From Pontibacter kalidii (GTDB lineage Bacteria; Bacteroidota; Bacteroidia; Cytophagales; Hymenobacteraceae): a DNA stretch of 64,000 nt. Positions 8,193-16,315 of this stretch are shown one piece after another (the first letter of the stretch is position 1; every line of letters begins with the position of its first letter). The translations under genes and the position numbers were made by a program. Location of the stretch: assembly GCF_026278245.1 (NCBI RefSeq), contig NZ_CP111079.1:4584501-4648500 (forward strand), given 5' to 3'. The notes beneath the pieces are model-generated. The model did not search any database, was not told the DNA's origin, and saw nothing but the letters and a program-made list of their open reading frames with translations.

Positions 8193-8582
8193 TCAGTCCG
8201 TCAGGTATAGCTCGCCCTCGTAACCATGCGCGCGCTGGTTCTTAAAGCGGGCAATATCAGTTTGCATGTTGTCATAGATCTCCTGAACCTCCTCCGAGTC
8301 CTGGGTGAGGGGCTTAATGTGCTCGCTCAGCAATTTAGCCGCTAATGGGTAAAACTTGGAGTCGTCGGTATTCTTGGCGTTTACCTTAAACGCGCTGACG
8401 GCGCTCTCCAGCTTTTTCAGGGCCGGGTACTGGGCTTTGTATTCCTGAATGGTGTCGCGGAGCTTTTCCCGTATCATCAGGTATAAATCCTCCTCAAACG
8501 TCATTCCGAAGTCATCATCCTCATCCTCGTCGTCGAAATCGTTGTAGGCGAAGTCGTCATCGTAGTCAAAATCGTCTCTCAT
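8193..8582 (-). CDS. Hypothetical protein with a very acidic N-terminus
   Basis: 129 residues. Residues 1-31 are almost only Asp, Glu, Tyr and Phe (for example DDEDEDDDFG), followed by a helical, charged domain (EEDLYLMIREKLRDTIQEYKA and later KFYPLAAKLLSEHIKPL) and a short C-terminus GYEGELYLTD. No signal peptide or membrane segment is visible, so it is probably cytosolic. The gene has its own terminator and no close co-directional neighbour. I do not recognise the family. The acidic head could be a DNA- or RNA-mimicking or protein-binding tail, which is only a guess. Confidence 0.7.
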   Translation of the reverse strand: MRDDFDYDDDFAYNDFDDEDEDDDFGMTFEEDLYLMIREKLRDTIQEYKAQYPALKKLESAVSAFKVNAKNTDDSKFYPLAAKLLSEHIKPLTQDSEEVQEIYDNMQTDIARFKNQRAHGYEGELYLTD

Positions 8583-8843
8583 GGCTGATAATCAGGTTGC
8601 TTTTTAGTTGTTACGGGTTAAAACGCTGTTTGTGTCAGGTGGCAGTTACTTTTGCCCGGGCCCTGAACCCCGGGACAGGGGCCGAAAGCCGAAGCAGAAC
8701 ACAAAGCAAAGTGCATAATTAGTACTTCGCACCCTTATTTGCAATGCCTACGGGCGCACTTTTAGCCATGTTGCCTAAATTTTAACAGGCAGGGGTATGG
8801 GGGAGAACAGCAATCCGGGAGTACCGGGGGAAAATTGCCCGAA
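8583..8843. other. Intergenic region, no gene seen
   Basis: About 260 bp with some GC-rich inverted stretches near 8657-8690 (CCCGGG-type) but no convincing gene or motif. Confidence 0.4.
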
Positions 8844-8877
8844 AACAGTAGGAGCCGCTGTGTTGGCAGCGGCTCCT
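8844..8877 (-). terminator. Likely terminator after the 371-residue protein gene
   Basis: A perfect 11-bp stem (8850-8860 with 8867-8877; arm AGGAGCCGCTG). The following minus-strand sequence holds only a short T run, so termination may be weak. Confidence 0.55.
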
Positions 8878-8898
8878 GTTATATAATACGTTAGTGCC

Positions 8899-10014
8899 TT
8901 AGTCGAACTTGCGCTCTATCAGGCGGAGCAACTTGCTTACGTGATCCTGCTTCCTGCTCCAGTCATACTTGCCAGCCAGGGTGCCGGTTACGTACTGCGT
9001 TGCCGAGGCCACATCGCCAAAGCTATCCAGTGTCTGGATGGTCTGGTAATAAGTTAGGTTGTCGCCGTCGAACAGCTCGTTGATAAAGCTGAAGCGCTGG
9101 TTAATGGAAATGGAGTTCTTCAGGGAGTCGATTTTGCGGTTGCTGTGTGCGTCGGCCACAGAGGAGGGAGCTGTTTTCCGAAAGTTGTCGTTGAGGGTAG
9201 GGCGCACCTGGGCGGCGGCTTCCTCCAACTCGTCCTCCTCGTCCTTATACATGGCCGGGCGGGCTGCAGGGGCGGCCGCCTCGCGCTGGGCCGTGTGTAT
9301 CGGAGCCACCACATCCTTCTCCTGCACCGGAGCGACAGGGGCTGGCTTGGCGGCTGCAGCGGGCCTCTCCAGGAACGATGGCTTCTGCGCCTGCTGCTCC
9401 ATTATCTCTGCCTCTGTTACAGGCAGCAGCGCGTTAAACTGCTCCACCAGGTGGTGCAGGGGTGCGCGCTGGCCCTGGTTAGCGTTTACGTACAGTTTAA
9501 AGCGGCTCAGGATGTACTCGCGGTCGCGGCTGCTGGGCGAGAGCGTCTCGATGAAGCCGGCGAAGAGCTGTTTGTCCAGGTCAATGTACTTCAGGTTCTC
9601 CTGCAGCTTGGGCAGCGTGATCTCTTCCTGTATGCGCAGGAACTTCTCCTCGAAGGTGGTTACCGGGGCCAGGGCTACCAGGAACGTGTCGTAAACGGCC
9701 TTCTGCAGCAAGGGCTCAAAGGCATTGCGCTTCATCAGGATCTTGCGCGAGAGCACGTTCATGAAGTTCACCAGCGCCTCTTTCACCTCCTCATGCTCAT
9801 AGTCGAAGTATGGGCTGCGCAGGTTAGCCATCTCGTGGTGCCACTTCAGCAGCAGCTCCTTTATCACGAACAGGTTGATCTGCTTGATAGGGGTAAAACT
9901 GATCAGCTGCGGCCCGTTCAGGGTGTCGTGAGAGGCAAAGTGACGGTCGCAAAGAACATTTGCCAGCTCCTTGCTGTACCGTTCCAGGTGTAATTGATTA
10001 TATTTGTCTTCCAT
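8899..10014 (-). CDS. Conserved hypothetical protein, likely cytosolic
   Basis: 371 residues without signal peptide or membrane segment. The N-terminal half (about 1-200) is helical, with phrases such as QINLFVIKELLLKWHHEMANLRSPYFDYEHEEVKEAL. A low-complexity Pro/Ala linker (about 210-265) follows, then a compact C-terminal part with INQRFSFINELFDGDNLTYYQTIQTLDSF and a terminal KLLRLIERKFD. The overall design (folded domain, Pro/Ala linker, short helical module) suggests a scaffold. It is divergent from the ferredoxin gene with only 33 bp between start codons, so the two share a promoter region. I believe the protein is conserved in Bacteroidota but its function is unknown. Confidence 0.8.
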   Translation of the reverse strand: MEDKYNQLHLERYSKELANVLCDRHFASHDTLNGPQLISFTPIKQINLFVIKELLLKWHHEMANLRSPYFDYEHEEVKEALVNFMNVLSRKILMKRNAFEPLLQKAVYDTFLVALAPVTTFEEKFLRIQEEITLPKLQENLKYIDLDKQLFAGFIETLSPSSRDREYILSRFKLYVNANQGQRAPLHHLVEQFNALLPVTEAEIMEQQAQKPSFLERPAAAAKPAPVAPVQEKDVVAPIHTAQREAAAPAARPAMYKDEEDELEEAAAQVRPTLNDNFRKTAPSSVADAHSNRKIDSLKNSISINQRFSFINELFDGDNLTYYQTIQTLDSFGDVASATQYVTGTLAGKYDWSRKQDHVSKLLRLIERKFD

Positions 10015-10047
10015 TGCTGTCGCTTTCTCCTGTAAAGTTATAAAATT

Positions 10048-10371
10048 ATGCCGAAGTTAAAGGTGCAAAACCTGGCGAACCTTGAGGTAACGGTGGCCGA
10101 GGGGCAAACGCTGCTAAAGGCGCTGCAGGCTGCTGGCACCGACTGGATGCACGCCTGCGGGGGAAAGGGCCGTTGCACCACCTGCCGCATCATTGTTTTG
10201 CAGGGGATGGAGCACACCGGGTTGCTTACAGCCGCCGAGAACCGCTACCGCGACAGAGGCCGCCTGAAGGATAACGAAAGACTGACCTGCCAATGTACAT
10301 TAACCGGCGGCGAAATTACCGGAAAGGTGCCCGAGCAGACCAAGCTGCCGCACCTGAAGTATAGCAGTTAG
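10048..10371 (+). CDS. 2Fe-2S ferredoxin
   Basis: 107 residues. It has the plant-type ferredoxin cluster motif HACGGKGRCTTC (C-x5-C-x2-C, about 35-46) and a distal Cys in LTCQCTL near residue 79, giving the four ligands of a [2Fe-2S] centre. It would act as a soluble electron carrier; its partner reductase and acceptor are not in the window. The start codon is 33 bp from that of the divergent gene at 10014. The last two codons overlap a 16-bp tandem repeat. Confidence 0.88.
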   Translation: MPKLKVQNLANLEVTVAEGQTLLKALQAAGTDWMHACGGKGRCTTCRIIVLQGMEHTGLLTAAENRYRDRGRLKDNERLTCQCTLTGGEITGKVPEQTKLPHLKYSS

Positions 10372-10408
10372 AGAGTTTAGGAGTTAGAGAGTTTGGGAGT
10401 TAGAGAGC
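10366..10408 (+). repeat. 16-bp tandem repeat, 2.7 copies, overlapping the ferredoxin stop codon
   Basis: Units AGTTAGAGAGTTTAGG (10366-10381), AGTTAGAGAGTTTGGG (10382-10397) and a partial AGTTAGAGAGC (10398-10408). The ferredoxin stop TAG is bases 10369-10371 of the first unit. Related sequence occurs on the other strand near 35430-35472 and 21311-21330. Confidence 0.85.
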
Positions 10409-10478
10409 TTTAATCCTGCGCATCATCTTCTCATCATGATTCACTCATTCAAAAATTACCACATCAGCATATTAACGA

Positions 10479-11075
10479 ATGTTTATTGAACCACGCGTAG
10501 GTAACAAAAGCCACGTTAACAGAAAGGGTTGGGTTGAGGTGATCTGCGGGTCGATGTTCTCGGGCAAGACCGAGGAACTGATCAGGAGGCTGAACCGCGC
10601 CAAGATCGCCAGGCAGAAGATCGAGATTTTTAAACCTACCGTAGATAAGCGCTACCACGAGGAGGACGTGGTGTCGCACAATGCCAATGCCATACGTTCC
10701 ACGCCCATAGACTTTGCCCAGGACATGCTGCTGCTGGGCGGCAGCTGCGATGTGGTAGGCATAGACGAGGCCCAGTTTTTTGACGAAGGGCTGGCCGAAG
10801 TATGCGTAAAGCTGGCCAACAGCGGCGTGCGCGTGATTGCTGCCGGCCTGGACATGGATTTCCAGGGCAAGCCTTTCGGGCCGATGCCGGCGCTGATGGC
10901 CGTGGCTGAGTACGTGACCAAAGTACACGCCGTGTGTGTGCAGTGCGGCGATATTGCCAACTATTCCTTCCGCAACGTACCTGACGAGAAGCAGGTGCTG
11001 CTGGGCGAGACAGATTCTTACGAGGCCCGCTGCCGCCACTGCTTTACGGAGGGTATGAAGCAGAAAAAAAGCTAA
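10479..11075 (+). CDS. tdk: Thymidine kinase (type II)
   Basis: 198 residues. It has the P-loop GSMFSGKT (24-31), the DEAQFF motif (about 96-101) with the catalytic Glu, the lasso/substrate region [12 protein letters not shown], and zinc-binding pairs CVQC and CRHC. It phosphorylates thymidine with ATP in the salvage route to dTMP in the cytosol. Length and motifs are complete. It follows the ferredoxin after about 107 bp that hold the tandem repeat, so it may have its own promoter. Confidence 0.96.
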   Translation: MFIEPRVGNKSHVNRKGWVEVICGSMFSGKTEELIRRLNRAKIARQKIEIFKPTVDKRYHEEDVVSHNANAIRSTPIDFAQDMLLLGGSCDVVGIDEAQFFDEGLAEVCVKLANSGVRVIAAGLDMDFQGKPFGPMPALMAVAEYVTKVHAVCVQCGDIANYSFRNVPDEKQVLLGETDSYEARCRHCFTEGMKQKKS

Positions 11076-11132
11076 TTTTATACATTGGAAAGTATAAGTG
11101 CCGGCGCTGTCCAACGCTAAGGGCTAAATGCC

Positions 11133-11157
11133 TGCCGCGGGTTTTCAACTCGTGGCA
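11133..11157. repeat. Extragenic near-palindrome with GTTTTCAAC core
   Basis: Outer arms TGCC/GGCA pair around GGGTTTTCAACTC. Similar palindromes occur at 21127-21147 and 31706-31722, suggesting a dispersed repeat family. Confidence 0.5.
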
Positions 11158-11315
11158 CTTTATAAGGCCATTTTTCAACTGGCAGAAGTATAAAAGAGCA
11201 TCACACAAGCCGGGAACCTGCTATCATAGGTTCACATCATGTGGAAGGGATTTATACTTCGATAGGCAGGAAAGCGCGTAATTCAGGTTATCATAGTCTT
11301 TTGTCCTTTGTCAAG

Positions 11316-13646
11316 ATGTCCCTAGTCCGGAAAATCATACTTGCCCATCGCATCAAATGCCTGCCCTGCCTGCTGCTGGTGTGGCTGTGCTGGTGCAGTA
11401 CGGCCTTGGTAGCGCAGGCGCAAAGCCAGCTGCCGATAGGGGGCTGGCGGCTACACGTGCCCTACCACCAGGGCAAGGCCGTCGCCGTGGCCGGCGACAA
11501 GGTATACCTGGCCGCCGAGCGTGGCCTTTTCTTCTACGACACCGAGTTCAACACCACCGAAACCATCACGAAAGTAGATGGGCTGAGCGAGCAGCAGATC
11601 AATGACATTGCTTTTAGCGAGGGCGCCAATACACTTGTTATCGCCTACCACAACAGCAAAGTAGACCTGCTGCAAGGCAACGGCATTTACGCCATCAACG
11701 ACATCTTCCGGAAAAGCATCTCCGGGGAGAAGAAAATCAACCGCATTTATACTTATAACAAGCTGGCTTACCTGGCTACTACTTTCGGGGTGGTGGTGCT
11801 GGACCTGCAGAAGCGTGAGGTAAAAGATACCTACAGCAGCCTCGGCCCCAACGGCGAAAGTATAAATGCCACCGACGTAGCCATACTTGACAACAATATT
11901 TTACTGTCCACGAGCCTCGGTGTCCTTTCTGCGCCTCTCTCCGGTACTAACCTGCAGGATTTCAGGAATTGGAGCAACCAGAGCAGCGGTTTGCCTGAAC
12001 CTTCGGCTGTTACCAGTTTAGCTGCCTTTCAAGGGAAGTTGTTTGCGGGCACTGCTAGCGGCGTGTATACGTTGAGCGGCGAGAACTGGAGCGAAACCAC
12101 GCTGACCCCTGGGGCTGCGGTTAAAAGTCTAAATGCCACGGAGGCTCACCTAAGTATCGTTTCGTCAGGTGGAGTGCTGGTGCAGGAGGCCAGCGGCCGC
12201 ACTTATACTTTAATTCATACCTTGCTGTCGCAGCCGCAGGAGGCTATGGCCACCGCTGGCGGCGAAGTATGGCTAGCCGACAAAGCCAAAGGTTTGGTGA
12301 AGTTGAGCCTGAGCAATTCTGAAGCTGCGGCCTTTGCCCCCGGCGGCCCCTACGCCAGCGACAGCTTCCGGATCTATACGTACGGGGGCAAGATATACGT
12401 GCTGGGCGGCGGCTACACCGAAAGCTATGAGCCACAAAATAACCAGAGCGGCTTTTATACTTACGAAAAAGGCGAATGGCAAAACTATAACCGCGCCCTT
12501 TACCCGCAGCCTTCCTTTGTAGCGGGGCAGGACCTGGTCGGCGCTGTCTTTAACCCCGGCAACAACAAACTATACCTGGCCAGCTACGGCAGCGGGCTGA
12601 TAGCCTGGGAGGGGCCGGAGAAAGCCATACTCTATAACGAAGAAAACAGCCCGCTGCTGCGTACAGCGTCCACTTCTGAAGTACGCGTTACGGATGTGGC
12701 CCTGGATTACGAAGGCAACGTGTGGGTGGTGAACCCAAACAGGCAACCCGGAGCACCCGGCCTGCACAAGCTTACGCCGGATGGCAACTGGGAGTCTCAT
12801 CCGTTGAGCAATATTCCGGATGCCAGCAACCTGACTTTGCTGGTGATAGATGATTACGGTCAGAAATGGCTGTCTGTCGCCCGAAAGGGCAACACCCGCA
12901 GCGGACTAGTGGTGTACGATGAGCAGCAGGACCTGACACGAACCCTTGCCGTGGGCGAGGGCAACGGCGGCCTGCCAAGTGGTACCGTTTATAGTATGGC
13001 TAAAGACCTGAACGGCGATATTTGGGTAGGTACGGCCAATGGCGTGGGGATCTATTACAATACTGCGCTGGTTTTTGAGGCGGCCCGCTACGATGCGCGC
13101 ATTCCGATCATAAATGGCCGGCCTTTGCTGAACGGGCAGGTGGTGCGAAGTATAGCCGTGGACGGGGCCAACCGCAAGTGGATCGGCACGGATAACGGCC
13201 TCTGGCTTTTCGGCCCCGACGGCGATGAGCAGATCCATCATTTTACTACCCAAAACAGCCCGCTGCCTTCCGACAAAGTATACGCGGTAGGGGTGGAGCA
13301 TCAGTCGGGGGAGGTGTTTGTGGCCACTGATGCCGGCGTGGCCTCTTTCCGCTCCAATGCCACCATCACCGAGGGAAAACCTGAGTGCGCCATGGTGTTC
13401 CCAAACCCGGTGCGCCCGGAGTATACCGGTGAGGTAGGCATCTCGGGGTTGCCAAACAATGCCGATGTGCGTATTACAGATGTAGCGGGTACGTTGGTCT
13501 ATAAAGGCAAAGCCACGGGCGGCACCTTCGCCTGGAACGCCCGCGACTACAACGGCAACCGCGTAAGGGCCGGGGTGTACCTGGTGCTGGGTGCAAGCCC
13601 GGATGGCGCCCAAACCTGTATCAGTAAAATAGCCGTACTGGAGTAA
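11316..13646 (+). CDS. porZ: Type IX secretion system protein PorZ (beta-propeller)
   Basis: 776 residues from the preferred ATG at 11316; an ATG at 11241 would add 25 residues ahead of the signal peptide (LLLVWLCWCSTALVAQAQ). The mature start QLPIGGWRLHVPYHQGKAVA and VYLAAERGLFFYD, repeated as INDIAF, VWLADKAKGLVKL, IWVGTANGVGIYY and KWIGTDNGLWLF, are the blades of the two-component-regulator-type propeller found in PorZ. The last ~80 residues form a type A sorting domain (VFPNPVRPEYTGEVGISGL to the end). PorZ sits on the cell surface with PorU, PorV and PorQ in the attachment complex that links T9SS cargo to anionic lipopolysaccharide. recO follows without a gap. Confidence 0.85.
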   Translation: MSLVRKIILAHRIKCLPCLLLVWLCWCSTALVAQAQSQLPIGGWRLHVPYHQGKAVAVAGDKVYLAAERGLFFYDTEFNTTETITKVDGLSEQQINDIAFSEGANTLVIAYHNSKVDLLQGNGIYAINDIFRKSISGEKKINRIYTYNKLAYLATTFGVVVLDLQKREVKDTYSSLGPNGESINATDVAILDNNILLSTSLGVLSAPLSGTNLQDFRNWSNQSSGLPEPSAVTSLAAFQGKLFAGTASGVYTLSGENWSETTLTPGAAVKSLNATEAHLSIVSSGGVLVQEASGRTYTLIHTLLSQPQEAMATAGGEVWLADKAKGLVKLSLSNSEAAAFAPGGPYASDSFRIYTYGGKIYVLGGGYTESYEPQNNQSGFYTYEKGEWQNYNRALYPQPSFVAGQDLVGAVFNPGNNKLYLASYGSGLIAWEGPEKAILYNEENSPLLRTASTSEVRVTDVALDYEGNVWVVNPNRQPGAPGLHKLTPDGNWESHPLSNIPDASNLTLLVIDDYGQKWLSVARKGNTRSGLVVYDEQQDLTRTLAVGEGNGGLPSGTVYSMAKDLNGDIWVGTANGVGIYYNTALVFEAARYDARIPIINGRPLLNGQVVRSIAVDGANRKWIGTDNGLWLFGPDGDEQIHHFTTQNSPLPSDKVYAVGVEHQSGEVFVATDAGVASFRSNATITEGKPECAMVFPNPVRPEYTGEVGISGLPNNADVRITDVAGTLVYKGKATGGTFAWNARDYNGNRVRAGVYLVLGASPDGAQTCISKIAVLE

Positions 13647-14360
13647 ATGTTAGTCAAAACAAGGGGGATCGTACTCAGCAACATCAAGTATAGGGAGACG
13701 TCCATCATCACCAAAATCTATACCGAGGCGCTGGGGGTGCAGTCGTACATCGTGAACGGCGTGCGCAAGAAGGGCAACGGCTCGCGCGTGGCGCTGTTCC
13801 AGCCGTTCACACTGCTGGAGATGGTGGTCTACACCTCGCACCGGGGCGGCCTCTCGCGCATCTCCGAGTTCAAAACCGACTACTCCCTTGTTTCCATCCC
13901 GTTCGATATCCGCAAGAGCAGCATCGTTTTGTTTCTGTCGGAAGTAGTGTCGCGCACGGTGAAGGAGGAGGAGGAGAACCTGCCGCTGTTCCATTTCCTG
14001 TACAGCGCCATCACCACCTTTGATGAGATGGACAGTGGCTTCGAGAACTTCCATCTGGTGTTCCTGCTGCAGCTGAGCTCCCACCTAGGCTTTGGCCCAA
14101 GCTCGGGGACCGAGGTGGTGGAGCAGGTGGCTTTCTCACCCAATGCGCAGTCGGCTACCTCAGCGCCTACCGTACTGGCCATGCAGGTGCACGAGAAGTA
14201 CTTCGATGAACTGCTGCAGGAGCCGGATTATGCCTCCATTCCCAACGGCCGGGTGCGCCGCGAGCTGCTCGACATCCTTATTCGCTACTACCAGCTGCAC
14301 GTAGACAGGCTGGGCGACATCAAATCACTGGCCATACTTTCGGAGGTGCTGGCGGAGTAG
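13647..14360 (+). CDS. recO: DNA repair protein RecO
   Basis: 237 residues beginning MLVKTRGIVLSNIKYRETSIITKIYTE, the OB-fold start typical of RecO, with the conserved block GVRKKGNGSRVALFQPFTLLEMV, followed by the helical C-terminal domain. RecO works with RecR to load RecA on SSB-coated single-stranded DNA in gap repair. Its ATG directly follows the TAA of porZ, so the two are translationally coupled. No zinc-finger Cys cluster is visible in the C-terminal half, as in many Bacteroidota RecO proteins. Confidence 0.92.
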   Translation: MLVKTRGIVLSNIKYRETSIITKIYTEALGVQSYIVNGVRKKGNGSRVALFQPFTLLEMVVYTSHRGGLSRISEFKTDYSLVSIPFDIRKSSIVLFLSEVVSRTVKEEEENLPLFHFLYSAITTFDEMDSGFENFHLVFLLQLSSHLGFGPSSGTEVVEQVAFSPNAQSATSAPTVLAMQVHEKYFDELLQEPDYASIPNGRVRRELLDILIRYYQLHVDRLGDIKSLAILSEVLAE

Positions 14361-14731
14361 GGGGATTGCGTAGCATGACACACGTATCATGTATCACGAC
14401 AAAGGCACTATCAGCCTATTTAATGAAGGATGCTTTTCATTCTACCCACAAAGACTCTAAACCATCTGCCATACTGTGAAGGAACCTGGTAGAAAAAGCG
14501 GCCCCCTACCCCCGGGAGGTTAAGCCTCTGCGACTTGCTACCAAGATCCTTTCAGGATGACAAAATAAAAGTATGAAGCGCGTTATCCCTGGCAGGAGAA
14601 TCAAGTTATACTTATCGGAATCTCCTTCTCTGGAGTGGGTTCGTTAACTACCCCTTAGGTTAAAGTATAAAAGTATGGAAAGCGGAGGAGTGAAAGTATA
14701 GAAGCATACTCTTTGAAGAATGCGGAAGTAT
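14361..14731. other. Intergenic region rich in AGTATA words, no gene seen
   Basis: About 370 bp between recO and a bidirectional terminator. At least four AGTATA/TATACT words occur between 14600 and 14731 along with AAGTATG variants. No coding frame is convincing. Confidence 0.5.
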
Positions 14732-14770
14732 AAAAAAAAGCCGCCGGGAAGTATAACCCCGGCGGCTTTT
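14732..14770. terminator. Bidirectional terminator with AAGTATAA in the loop
   Basis: Stem AAAAGCCGCCGGG (14736-14748) with CCCGGCGGCTTTT (14758-14770); the loop contains AAGTATAA. An A run on the left serves the minus-strand FKBP gene; four T residues on the right could serve plus-strand transcripts. Confidence 0.85.
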
Positions 14771-14793
14771 GTGTTTCTATGTGTGAAGTATGG

Positions 14794-15303
14794 TTACGGC
14801 AAAATATCCAGCACCTCTATCTCAAAAACTAAAGGAGAGTTTGCAGGGATAGGTCCGGAGCTTTGCCTGCCATACCCCAAGTGGGAGGGAATAAATAATC
14901 TGGCTTTCTCGCCTTCTCTCATGTAAGGCAAGCCTTCATCCCAGCCGGCAATAACTCCGCCAACTCCAACTTTAAACTCGAAAGGCTTTCCTCTGTCAAT
15001 GCTGGAGTCGAATTTGGTGCCGTTCAGCAAAGTGCCGGTATAATGTACAGACACGACATCACCCGGAAACACCTTGTCGCCGGTGCCTGCTTCCAGTTGT
15101 TGGTAGTATAAACCGCTGCTAGTTTTGGTAACGGTGGCAGGGTCGATGTTATTGGCCTTGAAATATTGCTGGATCTGCTTGTCGTCCTTCTCTTTCTGAG
15201 GCGTATTGTCCTTCTTGCAGGCAGCAAAGCTAAAGGTAACAAGAACCAGCAGAAGCGCCTGCAGCAGGCGGCTTCCGTGGTTGCTCTTAAGTATAGAAAT
15301 CAT
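14794..15303 (-). CDS. FKBP-type peptidyl-prolyl isomerase, lipoprotein
   Basis: 169 residues. A lipoprotein signal (LLLVLVTFSFAACKKD, Cys at 29) leads into a single FKBP domain (about 60-169) with VSVHYTGTLLNGTKFDSS, VIAGWDEGLPYMREGEKARLFIP and SHLGYG, the conserved active-site blocks. It would catalyse proline isomerisation during folding of exported proteins. It follows the two-domain FKBP lipoprotein by 9 bp, so they form an operon with it and the DHH gene. Membrane-bound FKBPs of this type (GldI-like) are needed for gliding/T9SS function in flavobacteria; that role is inferred here. Confidence 0.92.
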   Translation of the reverse strand: MISILKSNHGSRLLQALLLVLVTFSFAACKKDNTPQKEKDDKQIQQYFKANNIDPATVTKTSSGLYYQQLEAGTGDKVFPGDVVSVHYTGTLLNGTKFDSSIDRGKPFEFKVGVGGVIAGWDEGLPYMREGEKARLFIPSHLGYGRQSSGPIPANSPLVFEIEVLDILP

Positions 15304-15312
15304 ACGTTATAC

Positions 15313-16290
15313 TTACTGTTTTGCCTGTTTCTCGACGTCTACCAGCTCCACGTCGAAGCGCAGGATGCTGTTGGCCGGGATGTCCGGGCTTGGCGCCTGC
15401 TCTCCGTAAGCCAGCGGCGAGGGGATCAGCAGGATGGCCTTGCTGCCTTCGTTCAGCTGCGCAATCGCGTCGTCCCAACCCTGAATCACACGGCCCTGGC
15501 CCAGCGGGAAACGGATCGGCTCGCCACCAGACATCGGGTTATTGTAAGAGGAGTCGAACTCCTTGCCGTCCAGGCGGGTGCCTTTGTAATGCACGGCCAC
15601 CACGTCGCCGGCAGTTGGCTTCTCGCCATTGCCCTGCTCCGTTACCACGTAGTAAACACCGGACTCGGTTTTCTGCACGTTCTCCAGGTTCTGCTCCTTC
15701 ACATACTTCTGGATCGCCTCATCGTCTATCTTGATCTGCTTCTCGGCACGCACCTTAGACTCCTCCATGTAGCGCTGCATCAGCTCCTGCTGGTAGGTCT
15801 CGGCCTCGGCCTGGTTCATTACGCGCTCGGCCTTAATGCGGAAGGTGATCTCTGAGCCCGGCTTCACGAAAGGCGGAAGCGGCTGACCGAACGTTTTAGC
15901 GAAAAGGGTGTCGGCATTCACCTTAAACACGCCGCTGTCGCCGGCAGAGAGCATCATGAACGCGTTCTCCAGGCCACCTTTCATGGTCGGCTCCATTACC
16001 GGAATAATGCGGGGCAAGCCCGGAACCTGCTCGCGGGTGTCTACAAACACCGAGTCCTCGGAGTTAACCATCTGCCAGTGAAAGGCAACGAACTCGCCGA
16101 TCTTGGCTCCTGTTGAGTCTTCGGGGGCTACTTTGCCCTTGTTCTCATACTCGCCTTTGCCGTTGTTTTCAAAGATTTTATAAGTCAGGCCATCAGCCGT
16201 CGTATAAAATTCGTCGTTGTTCTTGTTGCATCCCTGCAACACCAGTGCCCCGGCCAATACCGGCAGCAAAAATTTAGTTTTAGATAACAT
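15313..16290 (-). CDS. Two-domain FKBP-type peptidyl-prolyl isomerase, lipoprotein (GldI-like)
   Basis: 325 residues with lipoprotein signal (LLPVLAGALVLQGCNKNN, Cys 21). The N-terminal half (about 30-155) is a degenerate FKBP-like domain (FVAFHWQMVNSEDSVFVDT, MKGGLENAFMMLSAGD). A charged helix (about 155-210) leads to a canonical FKBP domain (VVAVHYKGTRLDGKEFDSS, VIQGWDDAIAQLNEGSKAILLIPSPLAYG). It probably acts as a periplasmic folding chaperone and isomerase. It lies 25 bp after the DHH phosphoesterase gene and 9 bp before the second FKBP gene. Confidence 0.9.
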   Translation of the reverse strand: MLSKTKFLLPVLAGALVLQGCNKNNDEFYTTADGLTYKIFENNGKGEYENKGKVAPEDSTGAKIGEFVAFHWQMVNSEDSVFVDTREQVPGLPRIIPVMEPTMKGGLENAFMMLSAGDSGVFKVNADTLFAKTFGQPLPPFVKPGSEITFRIKAERVMNQAEAETYQQELMQRYMEESKVRAEKQIKIDDEAIQKYVKEQNLENVQKTESGVYYVVTEQGNGEKPTAGDVVAVHYKGTRLDGKEFDSSYNNPMSGGEPIRFPLGQGRVIQGWDDAIAQLNEGSKAILLIPSPLAYGEQAPSPDIPANSILRFDVELVDVEKQAKQ

Positions 16291-16315
16291 CTAGGTATAG
16301 TTTGATATAAGGTTA

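Noticed and set aside
8640-8700. GC-rich CCCGGG palindromes as a terminator
   Set aside because: Stems are short and overlapping, with no T tract; no gene ends there.
10464-11114. Minus-strand ORF opposite tdk
   Set aside because: Shadow of a fully recognised thymidine kinase gene.
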